Assembly: GCA_009746045.1 (NCBI GenBank)
Contig: RPFO01000130.1
Coordinates: 1,438,913 to 1,485,052 of the forward strand
DNA from: Mesostigma viride
Lineage: Eukaryota; Streptophyta; Mesostigmatophyceae; Mesostigmatales; Mesostigmataceae
DNA length: 46,140 nt
Direction of reading: 5' to 3'
Shown: positions 13,401 to 21,629 of the stretch, piece after piece
Layout: every line of letters begins with the position of its first letter
Position numbering within the stretch: the stretch's first letter is position 1
Position numbers and translations under genes: made by a program
Notes under the pieces: model-generated
The model's database searches: none
What the model was told of the DNA's origin: nothing
The model's input: the letters and a program-made list of their open reading frames with translations, nothing else

Positions 13401-16400
13401 TATACTCACTCGCTAGCCCAGCTCTCTCAGGCAACTCGTCACATTCACTTCTTCTCGTCGCTCAGACTTTTTGTGTGCGCTCCTCATCTTCTGGCATCGG
13501 CCCCTCACTTGCGCTCTTTCTGGCACTCTTTCTAGCTGCTAACTTTGCTTGCATTCACTCACAATCCTCCCACCCATTACAATCCGGGCATGCATGCGCC
13601 AAACAATCTAGAGCTGCCAGTATGCCCTCTCGTCTCGCTCCTCGCAATCGCTTGGACCAGCACTCTCGCTAGCTGCCAGTACTGCTCAAGATCCCTGGCC
13701 GATTCCTTACTCGACAGCTTTTGTTCTCCCATCCATCCCCACTCCTTAATACTCGTTGCTTCTTGAATCCCCCAACAGCTGTTGCTGCTTCTTCCTTTGC
13801 ATCCCCTGACACTCGTACTGCTACTTCTTGCATCGCTTGACACTCTTGCTGCTTCTCCTTGCATCCTCAACACTCCCTTGCTGCTGCTTCCTTGGTGTAC
13901 CCTCCCAGGGATATGCGGAGGCAGTTTGCGTCCCTGCTGATGGACATTGGCTTCCTGCGGCCGCCGGGGCAGGCGGTGGGTGTAGATGTTTGGAATCCAG
14001 CGGTGGGTAGAGGTAATAGTGTATAGGTGCCAGCGGCTGGTTTAGATGTAGAGCTTTATTAAGGGCGGTGGGTGATTTTGTGTGAGGAGGTAATGGGGTC
14101 CGTGTCATGCAGTTTCTCCATGAACTCAATGACTGGAGTGAACCTGATTCCTTAGCTATTGCCGCTGATACAACCAGACAAAAACTTGCTGCAATTCAGT
14201 TCTATTGTCAACTGGGGTATGTTGACCGGCTAGCACCAGTGGCCGTTCGTGTCATGTCCGTCATCATGCGGATGCAACAAGTTTACTGCTACTGCTGGGT
14301 TGCTGAGACATCCAATTTTACTAGGAGATACAGAGGCCGTTTTCTGCCCAATCAGTCGCTCAACAAGCAGTCTGCAGGGGTCATTCCTGGCATGTCCTTC
14401 TCCCTGCTGAGACCGTCAAGTCTACCTTCCGATCCCATGCGCTTGTAAACCTCAATCCCACGCGCAAAGATGAGAGTGCCCTTGTTCCGTAGTTCCAACC
14501 CCTCAACAGCGGACCAGCGCCGGTCGCTCCTAGCGCCAGTAGCGTGTCCTACTTTTTGCTGAGAAACAAGTTTGCAACGAACGTGCTTGTTTCCTCCTTC
14601 CATTTCCTTAACAGGCAGGCACCGGGGGCCGCTCCTATCCCTCCAGCTGGGACTGGCTGGACGACCCAAGCCTCCCTTGGAATCAGAACGCGCGCAAGCC
14701 CGCTGTCATCAAGGTATGCACGCCGGCTTGTTAAACTAAATAGCACTGGAGCTTTAAACCCTAAACCTAAACGCGCACAAGCCCGCTGTCATCAAGGTAT
14801 GCACGCCGGCTTGTTAAACTAAATAGCACTGGAGCTTTAAACCCTATACCTAAACGCACGCGAGCCCGCTGTCATCAAGGTATGCACGCCGGCTTGTTAA
14901 ACTAAATAGCACTGGAGCTTTAAACCCTAAACCTAAACGCACGCGAGCCCGCTGTCATCAAGGTATGCACGCCGGCTTGTTAAACTAAATGGCACTGGAG
15001 CTTTAAACCCTAAACCTAAACGCACGCGAGCCCGCTGTCATCAAGGTATGCACGCCGGCTTGTTAAACTAAATAGCACTGGAGCTTTAAACCCTAAACCT
15101 AAACGCGCGCAAGCCCGCTGTCATCAAGGTATGCACGCCGGCTTGTTAAACTAAATAGCACTGGAGCTTTAAACCCTAAACCTAAACGCACGCGAGCCCG
15201 CTGTCATCAAGGTATGCACGCCGGCTTGTTAAACTAAATAGCACTGGAGCTTTAAACCCTAAACCTAAACGCGCGTAAGCCCGCTGTCATCAAGGTATGC
15301 ACGCCGGCTTGTTAAACTAAATAGCACTGGAGCTTTAAACCCTATACCTAAACGCACGCAAGCCCGTCGTCGTCAAGCTATTCATGCCGGCTTGGTAAAC
15401 TATATAGCACTGGAGCTTTAAACCTTAAACCTAAACGCACGCAAGCCCGCTGTCATCAAGGTATGCACGCCGGCTTGTTAAACTAAATAGCACTGGAGCT
15501 TTAAACCCTAAACCTAAACGCGCGCAAGCCCGCTGTCATCAAGGTATGCACGCCGGCTTGTTAAACTAAATAGCACTGGAGCTTTAAACCCTAAACCTAA
15601 ACGCACGCGAGCCCGCTGTCATCAAGGTATGCACGCCGGCTTGTTAAACTAAATAGCACTGGAGCTTTAAACCTTAAACCTAAACGCACGCGAGCCCGCT
15701 GTCATCAAGGTATGCACGCCGGCTTGTTAAACTAAATAGCACTGGAGCTTTAAACCCTAAACCTAAACGCACGCGAGCCCGCTGTCATCAAGGTATGCAC
15801 GCCGACTTGTTAAACTAAATAGCACTGGAGCTTTAAACCCTAAACCTAAACGCGCGCAAGCCCGCTGTCATCAAGGTATGCACGCCGACTTGTTAAACTA
15901 AATGGCACTGGAGCTTTAAACCCTATACCTAAACGCGCGCAAGCCCGCTGTCATCAAGGTATGCACGCCGGCTTGTTAAACTAAATAGCACTGGAGCTTT
16001 AAACCCTAAACCCTAAACGCACGCAAGCCCGTCGTTGTCAAGCTATTCATGCCGGCTTGGTAAACTATATAGCACTGGAGCTTTAAACCTTAAACCCTAA
16101 ACGCACGCAAGCCCGCTGTCATCAAGGTATGCACGCCGGCTTGTTAAACCAAATAGCACTGGAGCTTTAAACCCTAAACCTAAACGCACGCGAGCCCGCT
16201 GTCATCAAGGTATGCACGCCGGCTTGTTAAACTAAATAGCACTGGAGCTTTAAACCCTATACCTAAACGCACGCGAGCCCGCTGTCATCAAGGTATGCAC
16301 GCCGGCTTGTTAAACTAAATAGCACTGGAGCTTTAAACCCTAAACCTAAACGCACGCGAGCCCGCTGTCATCAAGGTATGCACGCCGGCTTGTTAATTTA

Positions 16401-19400
16401 AATAGCACTGGAGCTTTAAACCCTAAACCTAAACGCACGCGAGCCCGCTGTCATCAAGGTATGCACGCCGGCTTGTTAATTTAAATAGCACTGGAGCTTT
16501 AAACCCTATACCTAAACGCACGCGAGCCCGCTGTCATCAAGGTATGCACGCCGGCTTGTTAAACTAAATAGCACTGGAGCTTTAAACCCTAAACCTAAAC
16601 GCGCGCAAGCCCGCTGTCATCAAGGTATGCACGCCGGCTTGTTAAACTAAATAGCACTGGAGCTTTAAACCCTAAACCTAAACGCACGCGAGCTCGCTGT
16701 CATCAAGGTATGCACGCCGGCTTGTTAAACTAAATAGCACTGGAGCTTTAAACCTTAAACCTAAACGCACGCGAGCCCGCTGTCATCAAGGTATGCACGC
16801 CGGCTTGTTAAACTAAATAGCACTGGAGCTTTAAACCCTAAACCTAAACGCGCGCGAGCCCGCTGTCATCAAGGTATGCACGCCGACTTGTTAAACTAAA
16901 TAGCACTGGAGCTTTAAACCCTAAACCCTAAACGCGCGCAAGCCCGCTGTCATCAAGGTATGCACGCCGACTTGTTAAACTAAATGGCACTGGAGCTTTA
17001 AACCCTATACCTAAACGCACGCGAGCCCGCTGTCATCAAGGTATGCACGCCGGCTTGTTAAACTAAATAGCACTGGAGCTTTAAACCCTAAACCCTAAAC
17101 GCACGCAAGCCCGTCGTTGTCAAGCTATTCATGCCGGCTTGGTAAACTATATAGCACTGGAGCTTTAAACCCTATACCTAAACGCACGCGAGCCCGCTGT
17201 CATCAAGGTATGCACGCCGGCTTGTTAAGCTAAATAGCACTGGAGCCTTAAACCCTAAACCTAAACGCACGCAAGCCCGTCGTTGTCAAGCTATTCATGC
17301 CGGCTTAGTAAACTATATGGCACTGGAGTTTTAACCCTTAGTCCGCTAACCCCCCGACCTGTCGGGGGGTTTGACTAACGGTCGAATTTCGCGCCGCGCC
17401 GAGAGCGCCGCGCCACCCGTGACGGAGGACAGTTGTCCGGTGGGTCCGGGAACACTTAGGGACGAAGGTGATGCATAGGTTTGGGGGTAGTATCCGCCAT
17501 AGCCTGGTAATTATAGGGATGTAATCATAGGGGGTCACGTGACTTTGGCGGGAAATTTTCACTCGCGCGCGCGTGACGAGATATGGCTGCCAACGTGCCG
17601 TTATCAGGGCAATTTTGCGTCTCGCGGCTAGAAACGGTTTAGAATGTTGCTCAGAATGATGATGCGTGATTTTCGTAGGTCAGACATGGCCAGATTTTTA
17701 GGATTGGGAAAATACAGGTAGGAAAATACTGCCTTCTTGGTCGTCAGTGCAGACAAGTCATCGCCTATCACATTTCCATTTTATCCTCATGGCCGGGCAG
17801 TCTGCGCCAGCCCAAGCATCCAGATTTGGTACGGGATGGACATCCGCTGATGCATTTGCTGGGAATGCGGACGCGTTTATAGGTAATCTTTGAACGCAGC
17901 ATCAACTGGTAATCATAAAGGATGCATGCATGATGCGGCCATGGCGACCTATGCCTATAAAGCAATGGTATGTGTGAGATATGAGGCTCCCGGCCACTGG
18001 AATCCGGTCAGGACGTGAACGAGCCAGATACGGCAACGTGTTTGCGTGTCTTTTGCAGCGGAATACGTCTCCCATGCATTATATTTGACGAGATTTTAGT
18101 GCACCTTTCAGCAAGCTTCCATGCCTGCTGTAAAGAGCGGTATTAGCCCTGAAAGTGACCTGTTTATGGCATTTCTTTGGAGCATATCATTTCGTTAATG
18201 CAGGTAGGCAACATGTTTGTATTCCAGCACCTTCGGCAATCTTTTATAGCTTGTTATAATGCATTCTTGTATTGCATGTCATAGATGGCTGTTTACGCGC
18301 GCGTAACCCACACACGTATATGAGCACCTTATATAGGTCTAATGGGTTATCCGGGTGGTCTTACCCAAGGAAACCACCATTGGACTATCCAACTAAGTTG
18401 TCCAATGTTGATATTGAGATTCCCTACCCTACCTGGAAAGTTAGGGGGGGGTAGACTTTTCCTTGGGGAAAAAAGATCGTCTTTTGGCCAACTTTGAGTA
18501 GAGCTATCATCCAAATGCTTTGATAAAGCCGGGGTATTATTGCATATTCTGAAAGCCCTTGAAGTGTAGATACTCCTAGCATCTTGGTTGGGGGTATTTG
18601 GAGTTGTGGCCTGTGAGTTATGATTTTTTTCATTTTCAGGGGTATGAAAGTGCCAAAAATGGGTCAGCGGACTAAGGGTTAAACCTTAAACCCTAAACGC
18701 ATGCAAGCCTGCTGTCATCAAGGTATGCACGCCCGCCTGTCAAACTACATGTCATATTCTTACTACTAGAGTTGCTGTCGCAGGAGTTGGGCAGAATATC
18801 CTTTTGATACTGTGGAAATATTGTTATAGTAGTAAGAATATTGTTTATTGATACGGTGGACGCGTTGTAATAGTAGTAAGAATATTGTTTATTGATACGG
18901 TGGACGCGTTGTTATAGTAGTAAGAATATTGTTTATTGATACGGTGGACGCGTTGTTATAGTAGTAAGAATACTGTTTATTGATACGGTGGACGCGTTGT
19001 TATAGTAGTAAGAATACTGTTTATTGATACGGTGGACGCGTTGTTAGAGTAGTAAGAATATTGTTTATTGATACGGTGGACGCGTTGTTATAGTAGTAAG
19101 AATATTGTTTATTGATACGGTGGACGCGTTGTTAGAGTAGTAAGAATACTGTTTATTGATACGGTGGACGCGTTGTTATAGTAGTAAGAATATTGTTTAT
19201 TGATACGGTGGACGCGTTGTAATAGTAGTAAGAATATTGTTTATTGATACTGTGGACGCGTTGTTAGAGTAGTAAGAATACTGTTTATTGATACGGTGGA
19301 CGCGTTGTTATAGTAGTAAGAATATTGTTTATTGATACGGTGGACGCGTTGTTATAGTAGTAAGAATACTGTTTATTGATACGGTGGACGCGTTGTTATA

Positions 19401-21585
19401 GTAGTAAGAATACTGTTTATTGATACGGTGGACGCGTTGTTATAGTAGTAAGAATATTGTTTATTGATACAGTGGACGTGTTGTTATAGTAGTAAGAATA
19501 CTGTTTATTGATACGGTGGACGCGTTGTTAGAGTAGTAAGAATACTGTTTATTGATACGGTGGACGCGTTGTTATAGTAGTAAGAATATTGTTGCCCAAC
19601 GCTTCCTATTCGTGCAATGCAGGCGGTGCTGTGCGCGGGCATGTACCCGCACATCGCGGCAATGGAGTCCCGTGATGGCGGCGGGAGGGACCAAGTGGTG
19701 GCGGGCGGAGGGCGGCCCAAGTGGGTGGATGGCCGGCAGGAGGTGTTTGTGCACCAGACGTCGGTCAACCACCCCGTGCGCAGCTTTGTGTGGCCCTTCA
19801 TGGTCTTTCACGAAAAGGTAATCAAGTAAAAGTGTGTGGTATATGAACAGTAACGATTAGTAAGAATATCAATGATGATACCCCCAGCAGAAGAAGAGCG
19901 AGTTTCATTTTTCATCCCGGGAGTTGGTTCATATGCATTGGTGTGCCTATTCCTTTGATCAGTATACCACGCCTATTCCTTTTATTAGTATACCACACCT
20001 ATTCCTTTGATCGGTATACCACGCTGATTCCTTTGATTAGTATACCACACTTATTCCTTTGATTAGTATACCACGCCTATTCCTTTGATCGGTATACCAC
20101 GCTGATTCCTTTGATCAGTATACCACGCCTATTCCTTTGATCAGTATACCACGCCTATTCCTTTGATCAGTATACCACGCCTATTCTTTTGATTAGTATA
20201 CCACGCCTATTCATGTGATCAGTATACCACGCCTATTCATGTGATCAGTATGCCACGCCTATTCCTTTGATTGGCATACCAAGGATCATTGTCTGGCCAC
20301 TCAATGTGGTCCAAAAAAAGCAAAGGCAGCAATGAGTGGAAAAGGCAGCAATAAGTGGAATCGTTAGATACCCATGTAGAATGAACTTGATTAATATATT
20401 AGGGGACTCATATCGAAACCATCATCCGTCTCAGGGCCTTCCCCGAGAGAAGGTACAGACGAGTGGCTGTACTCGTATCCCTAGAAGGAGCTCCTCAAAC
20501 AACGCAAGAATAAGTTTGAAGTGAGGCAAGAACATCACTACTGCCTCGCTACATCATTGAGGCGGGAGTAGTACGGAGCAATAGTGAGGCCACCGTATAA
20601 CTGTTAGCAAGGCTGCCCAGGTGTCAGCATCGGCTGTGCGTGCTAGATTTGCAGTAGTTTTGCAACGCGAACCGCTCAGGACCTAACGCAAGTTTGAACT
20701 CAAGCCCTAACTCAAGGCCTGAGGTGTCAGCTTCACGGCTTCACTTTGCATTGCATCATCCCTGTATGCCCTCCACCCCCCAACCACCCATCCCCCTGGA
20801 ATGGTACCGCGCACCCAGCTGAATGCGTCCAAGATGTTATGCAAAGCCTCTTCTCCATAATTTATTGCTCTTGACGTCTTTTCATCTCGTTTTCTTACTT
20901 CAATGGCGCCGTGCCAACAGCTGAAAACGTCCAAGGTCTTCATACGGGACTGCTCCGTCGTCACACCCTACTCCCTGCTCATCTTTGGGCGAGACATCAG
21001 CGTCCAGCACGAGGTGAGAGGGTGGACATGCCCACCCAAGCTCCCGGTAGTACGTCTTTAGCTTTCTGGGAGTGCTTTGGACAGGCATCAGCGTCCAGCA
21101 CGAGGTGAGAGGGTGGACAGGACGAACATCGTATTCTCTGACCTTTCTTTCGTTGGCTCTCCTTGTGGGTATGTGTCAGACATCAACGAGGTGAGGAGCT
21201 GGGAGGCAGGCCGGTTTTGCTTGAGCATGGAGTGGCTTGCAGCAAGTGCATGTCCTGCCCCGGCTGTTCCTGCCCCGGCGGGACACCCGACGCTGCAATG
21301 AATCTTTTCACTTTTTTGTATCTCTTTTTTTTTTTTCTGCATTCAAATCGATCGCACCCGCCACCCCGATGCTTGCCCTTTCTTTTTTATCTGACATGCT
21401 GTGCTTGCGGCCCCGCATGTCTGATATAAACTGCCACCCTTGCCACCCAAATTCGAGCGCAGGCTGGGCTGGTGACGGTGGATGGGTGGATCCCATTACG
21501 TTCGCCAGCGCAGACGGGCGTGCTCTTCAAGCAGCTGCAGCGCGCGCTGGCCGCGTACCTGCAGGAGAAGGTGCAGCACCCGCAG
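1366..21585 (+). CDS. DEAH/DExH-box ATP-dependent RNA helicase, C-terminal ~539 residues in 13 exons (gene overview)
   Basis: Thirteen exons flanked by AG acceptors and GT donors join in frame. In order they give helicase motif V (STNIAETSVTI), motif VI (QRKGRAGRV), the winged-helix/ratchet region (LRVPLEELCLQIKLLGLG; ELTPLGFHLASLPVDVHLGK), the helicase-associated region (IYGIIFKCLDPVLSIAACLSHKSPF), and the OB-fold region ending VTVDGWIPLRSPAQTGVLFKQLQRAL. This order is that of the DHX29/DHX36/DHX57-type and plant DExH RNA helicases, which use ATP to remodel RNA; it looks closest to plant DExH forms. The ATPase core (Walker A, DEAH) must lie upstream of the window. Intron sizes are 0.45-4.9 kb and every intron is phase 0 except 12785-13908 (phase 2). 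All exons are intact, so the gene is probably functional despite introns packed with repeats. Confidence 0.88.
1683..1716 (+). repeat. decayed copy of the end of exon a
   Basis: The stretch GGAGCTGCGCTTTGACGCCA followed by tccaggcgag repeats the last ~30 bp of exon a and its donor position, with the donor GT lost. Nearby 'gtgaccgttc' blocks (1650-1660 and 1731-1740) are also duplicated. Confidence 0.75.
2070..2472. repeat. 29-bp minisatellite, ~14 copies
   Basis: The unit reads gccaggaatatcctaactga plus tggcgatat, with scattered substitutions (cctgg, ggtggt, catact). It lies in the intron between exons a and b. Confidence 0.95.
2620..3020. other. long pyrimidine-rich intronic stretch
   Basis: About 400 bp of predominantly C/T sequence on the + strand, including a C homopolymer of at least 14 near 2776-2790. 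It lies 100-500 bp upstream of the acceptor at 3127. The open frames here, including purine-rich minus-strand ones, are compositional. Confidence 0.7.
3128..3268 (+). CDS. helicase exon b: motif VI
   Basis: Encodes 47 residues, SMTCLVETWVARAGARQRKG onwards, through CFALYTRHRFEQVMHEYQ. QRKGRAGRV is motif VI, whose arginines contact the ATP gamma-phosphate in superfamily 2 helicases. The acceptor is tctgcag and the donor gtatgc at 3269. Confidence 0.92.
3325..3770 (+). repeat. several decayed copies of the end of exon b plus its donor
   Basis: The block at 3335-3372 repeats GATGCACGAGTACCAGGT and the following 'tggcactatctatt'. A block at 3512-3615 repeats, with decay, 'ggcaagcgtttcgtgcacgctgtacac...gagcaggtcatgcattagtac' and then 'ctattattagcttgcct', matching the exon end plus the start of the intron. 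Further partial copies lie at 3618-3670 and 3748-3764. Confidence 0.75.
4205..4630 (+). repeat. upstream copies of the acceptor and start of exon c
   Basis: 'TGTGACAGCTGCCAGAGATG' and close variants recur at about 4341, 4451 and 4559, with a weaker copy at about 4213. The true acceptor lies at 4682. The copy at 4559-4610 continues into a degraded exon (gtcccactggaggagct). The 4341 and 4451 units share ~110 bp of flanking sequence, so they are tandem duplications. Confidence 0.85.
4683..4772 (+). CDS. helicase exon c: winged-helix start
   Basis: Encodes 30 residues: LPEMLRVPLEELCLQIKLLG followed by LGRIGPFLQK. This segment follows motif VI in DExH helicases and begins the winged-helix domain. 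The acceptor is gtgacag and the donor gtttgt at 4773. Confidence 0.9.
4822..4885 (+). repeat. decayed downstream copy of the end of exon c
   Basis: 'AAGCTGCTGGTCCTGGGGTG' and 'catcggccccttcctgcatacggtgtg' repeat the exon c end and its donor with substitutions. A further remnant (cccgcagaaggtgc) occurs at about 5014. Confidence 0.75.
5602..5658 (+). CDS. helicase exon d
   Basis: Encodes 19 residues, AIQPPKKEAVQSAIDILTE, matching the helicase segment in which a loop (xxPP) leads into the AI..L helix of the ratchet domain. The acceptor is gttatccag and the donor gtgagc at 5659. Confidence 0.88.
5835..5934. repeat. 50-bp tandem duplication
   Basis: Two copies of a unit beginning ATTCGAATACGATAAGCA, at 5835-5884 and 5885-5934, with a few substitutions. 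Intronic. Confidence 0.9.
6409..6492 (+). CDS. helicase exon e: ratchet domain
   Basis: Encodes 28 residues, VGALDGSEELTPLGFHLASL then PVDVHLGK. The ELTPLG...LPVD signature is diagnostic of the DEAH/DExH ratchet region. The acceptor is caacacag and the donor gtaggg at 6493. Decayed copies lie on both sides: 'cacaggtcagcgcgctgg' at about 6236 and 'gacgtgcacctgggcaaggt' at about 6669. Confidence 0.9.
6669..6696 (+). repeat. copy of the end of exon e with intact donor
   Basis: GACGTGCACCTGGGCAAG followed by gtaggc repeats the last codons (DVHLGK) and the donor of exon e, 190 bp downstream of the real one. Confidence 0.8.
6817..7262. repeat. 8-bp GGGCTTGA / GGGCTTTA array, ~55 copies
   Basis: A G-rich octamer array (GGGCTTGA, GGGCTTTA, GGGCTTCA) with blocks of each variant. 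The GGGCTTTA form resembles algal telomere repeats (TTTTAGGG) with a T-to-C change. Runs of G3 every 8 nt could form G-quadruplexes. Confidence 0.95.
7470..7540. repeat. poly-T and (TG)n microsatellite
   Basis: T-rich runs with short interruptions, followed by about nine TG dinucleotides. Intronic low-complexity sequence. Confidence 0.9.
8225..8340. repeat. degenerate GCCTTGTTGG repeats
   Basis: Irregular repeats of gccttgttgg, ttgggcgtgt and related words. Intronic. Confidence 0.6.
8521..8847 (+). repeat. exact 107-bp tandem repeats carrying an acceptor and half an exon
   Basis: The exon start 'cag|ATGATGATCTACGGCATC' occurs at 8527, 8634, 8741 and 8848, exactly 107 bp apart. The first three copies carry ~39 bp of exon (to CTGGACCCC), then run into 'atgcctgctcctgcc' and the next acceptor without a donor. 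Only the fourth copy continues into a full exon. Copies 2 and 3 read ATGACGATC; copies 1 and 4 read ATGATGATC. Confidence 0.95.
8848..8946 (+). CDS. helicase exon f
   Basis: Encodes 33 residues, MMIYGIIFKCLDPVLSIAAC then LSHKSPFSSSQDH. This is the conserved 'iFkCLdpvLsIAa.ls.ksPF' stretch of DExH helicases. The acceptor is ttgcccag. The donor is most likely gtgggt at 8947, which keeps the reading frame into exon g. Three partial exon starts precede it. Confidence 0.88.
9020..9150 (+). repeat. decayed copies of the end of exon f with donors
   Basis: 'CAGCCACACGTCACCCATCT' then cgtcatcacaagagcaggtgag (about 9029-9064), and 'tcgcatcgtcacagcaccaggtaagg' (about 9125-9150), repeat the exon f end and donor. 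The following 'cactgtcatagtgaccaga' is duplicated as well. Confidence 0.75.
9384..9480. repeat. ~47-bp tandem duplication
   Basis: Two copies of a unit beginning ATACTTGCTATCATTTAG and ending ctattgcc. Intronic. Confidence 0.85.
9861..10032. repeat. 22-bp array, ~8 copies
   Basis: The unit is TTATTGGAAGTAGCCGTATA plus cc, with small variants (gaagaag, ttgttggg). It ends 80 bp upstream of the acceptor of exon g. Confidence 0.95.
10112..10504 (+). CDS. helicase exon g with charged low-complexity insert
   Basis: Encodes 131 residues. The ends match the helicase family: KDGADQARLALAAA at the start and QSDHLVMAAAYNGWRAAFRK at the end. Between them lie ~95 residues rich in Asp, Gly, Ser and Lys (GDDDDSDDEGSS, KGGKGDGKADSKGDGKGK), predicted to be disordered. 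The acceptor is actcacag and the donor gtaagc at 10505. Family members have a short variable loop here, so the insert is a lineage-specific expansion (inference). Confidence 0.88.
10561..12137 (+). repeat. 44-bp minisatellite derived from exon g, ~36 copies
   Basis: Each unit is cattcatcacaccatctggt plus catggcggccaagtctattagatg. The core CACCATCTGGTCATGGCGGC also occurs in exon g at about 10452-10472 (SDHLVMAA), so the array grew from exon sequence. Units vary mainly at tcatcac/tcgtcac and tctatt/tcgatt. Open frames in it are repeat artefacts. Confidence 0.97.
12105..12175 (+). repeat. second copy of the end of exon g (pseudo-exon)
   Basis: After the last 44-bp unit the sequence reads through a full second copy of the exon end (HLVMAAAYNRLRAAFRK), but the donor is gc instead of gt (aaag|gcaacg). 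The array is thus bracketed by two exon copies. Confidence 0.85.
12714..12784 (+). CDS. helicase exon h
   Basis: Encodes GGRMVASDYCRKNFLSAQTL then MML plus two bases of an Ala codon. It matches the helix-rich '..FC..nFLs...m..i' segment of the family. The acceptor is caccctgcag and the donor gtgagt at 12785. It ends in phase 2, the only non-phase-0 junction seen. Confidence 0.85.
12788..12990. repeat. degenerate ~36-bp repeats
   Basis: Imperfect repeats of 'gttgttggcgcgctggcgca' and 'gtagatagagt', interrupted by a segment without them (12840-12875). Confidence 0.75.
13909..13975 (+). CDS. helicase exon i
   Basis: The first base completes the Ala codon from exon h. It then encodes DMRRQFASLLMDIGFLRPPG then QA, the family's conserved 'dmR.QF..lL.diGf' segment. 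The acceptor is cctcccag and the donor gtgggt at 13976. The words 'gcggtgggt' recur at about 14000 and 14069, decayed copies of the exon end plus donor. Confidence 0.85.
14615..14713 (+). CDS. helicase exon j
   Basis: Encodes 33 residues: AGTGGRSYPSSWDWLDDPSL then PWNQNARKPAVIK. In the family this links the D.G segment to the 'vikavLcAGlYPniA' segment. The acceptor is ccttaacag and the donor gtatgc at 14714. Its last ~24 bp and donor are the seed of the following 81-bp array. Confidence 0.88.
14691..17330 (+). repeat. 81-bp array in which most units carry an exon end and a 5' splice site, ~32 copies
   Basis: Each unit begins cgcgcaagcccgctgtcatc, then aag|gtatgcacgcc, ttgttaaactaaatagcact, ggagctttaaaccctaaacc and taaa. 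The first part is the end of exon j with its donor, so ~28 perfect or near-perfect decoy donors follow the real one. Four variant units (about 15361, 16022, 17103, 17272) read tcaagctattc and lack the donor. The unit also carries CCCTAAAC telomere-like words. The length is a multiple of three, but TAA follows each donor in frame. Confidence 0.97.
17335..18678. mobile_element. non-autonomous piggyBac-like element (TTAA target, 1.34 kb)
   Basis: Terminal inverted repeats CCCTTAGTCCGCTAACCC (left) and GGGTCAGCGGACTAAGGG (right) match at 17 of 18 positions and are flanked on both sides by TTAA (17331-17334, 18679-18682). A TTAA duplication and CCC-starting termini are hallmarks of the piggyBac superfamily. 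A perfect 11-bp-arm hairpin (aaCCCCCCGAC / GTCGGGGGGtt) lies just inside the left end at 17348-17371. No transposase is visible. The element splits the 81-bp array, which resumes at 18683. Confidence 0.85.
18683..18745 (+). repeat. last unit of the 81-bp array beyond the TTAA element
   Basis: 'aaccttaaaccctaaacgca' then tgcaagcctgctgtcatcaaggtatgcacgcc continues the array after the inserted element, again with an intact donor (aag|gtatgc). Confidence 0.9.
18786..19594. repeat. 44-bp AT-rich array, ~18 copies
   Basis: The unit is ttgttatagtagtaagaata plus ttgtttattgatacggtggacgcg, with few variants. It ends 28 bp upstream of the acceptor of exon k, leaving only 'gcccaacgcttcctattcgtgcaatgcag' as unique acceptor context. 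Confidence 0.97.
19623..19817 (+). CDS. helicase exon k: OB-fold region
   Basis: Encodes 65 residues from AVLCAGMYPHIAAMESRDGG, through PKWVDGRQEVFVHQTSVN, to FVWPFMVFHEK. This is the conserved 'vLcAGlYPniA... V.iHP.Svn...... P.lvF.EK' segment. The acceptor is gcaatgcag and the donor gtaatc at 19818. Confidence 0.92.
19945..20285. repeat. 26-bp array, ~13 copies
   Basis: The unit is CTATTCCTTTGATCAGTATA plus ccacgc, with variants (attagt, tcggta, catgtg). Intronic. Confidence 0.95.
20812..20836 (+). repeat. decayed upstream copy of the acceptor and start of exon l
   Basis: 'cccagctgaatgcgtccaag' then atgtt repeats 'acagCTGAAAACGTCCAAGG' of the real exon start about 104 bp upstream. Confidence 0.65.
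20921..21013 (+). CDS. helicase exon l
   Basis: Encodes 31 residues: LKTSKVFIRDCSVVTPYSLL then IFGRDISVQHE, the family's 'ts..fiRd.s.vsp..llLFGg.i.v' beta-rich segment. The acceptor is gtgccaacag and the donor gtgaga at 21014. Confidence 0.9.
21078..21195 (+). repeat. downstream copies of the end of exon l with donors
   Basis: 'GGCATCAGCGTCCAGCACGA' then ggtgagagggtggaca (donor GT at 21105) is a near-perfect copy 91 bp after the real donor. 'gacatcaacgaggtgagg' (donor GT at 21191) is a third, decayed copy. Confidence 0.85.
21463..21585 (+). CDS. helicase exon m: end of OB-fold region
   Basis: Encodes 41 residues: AGLVTVDGWIPLRSPAQTGV then LFKQLQRALAAYLQEKVQHPQ. This is the last strongly conserved family segment ('..v.iDgWi.f..pa.ta.lfk.LR..l'). 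The acceptor is cgagcgcag and the donor gtaaac at 21586. Two decayed copies of the end (aaggtgcagcacccgcaggt at about 21635; aaggcgcagcaaccgcag at about 21699) follow. Confidence 0.92.
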
Positions 21586-21629
21586 GTAAACCGGCTGTCA
21601 GCGTCTACTCATCAAATAGAACCTGCAGT

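Noticed and set aside
14691-17330. CRISPR array
   Set aside because: Units are contiguous with no unique spacers, contain exon and splice-site sequence, and lie in a eukaryotic intron. The same applies to the other arrays.
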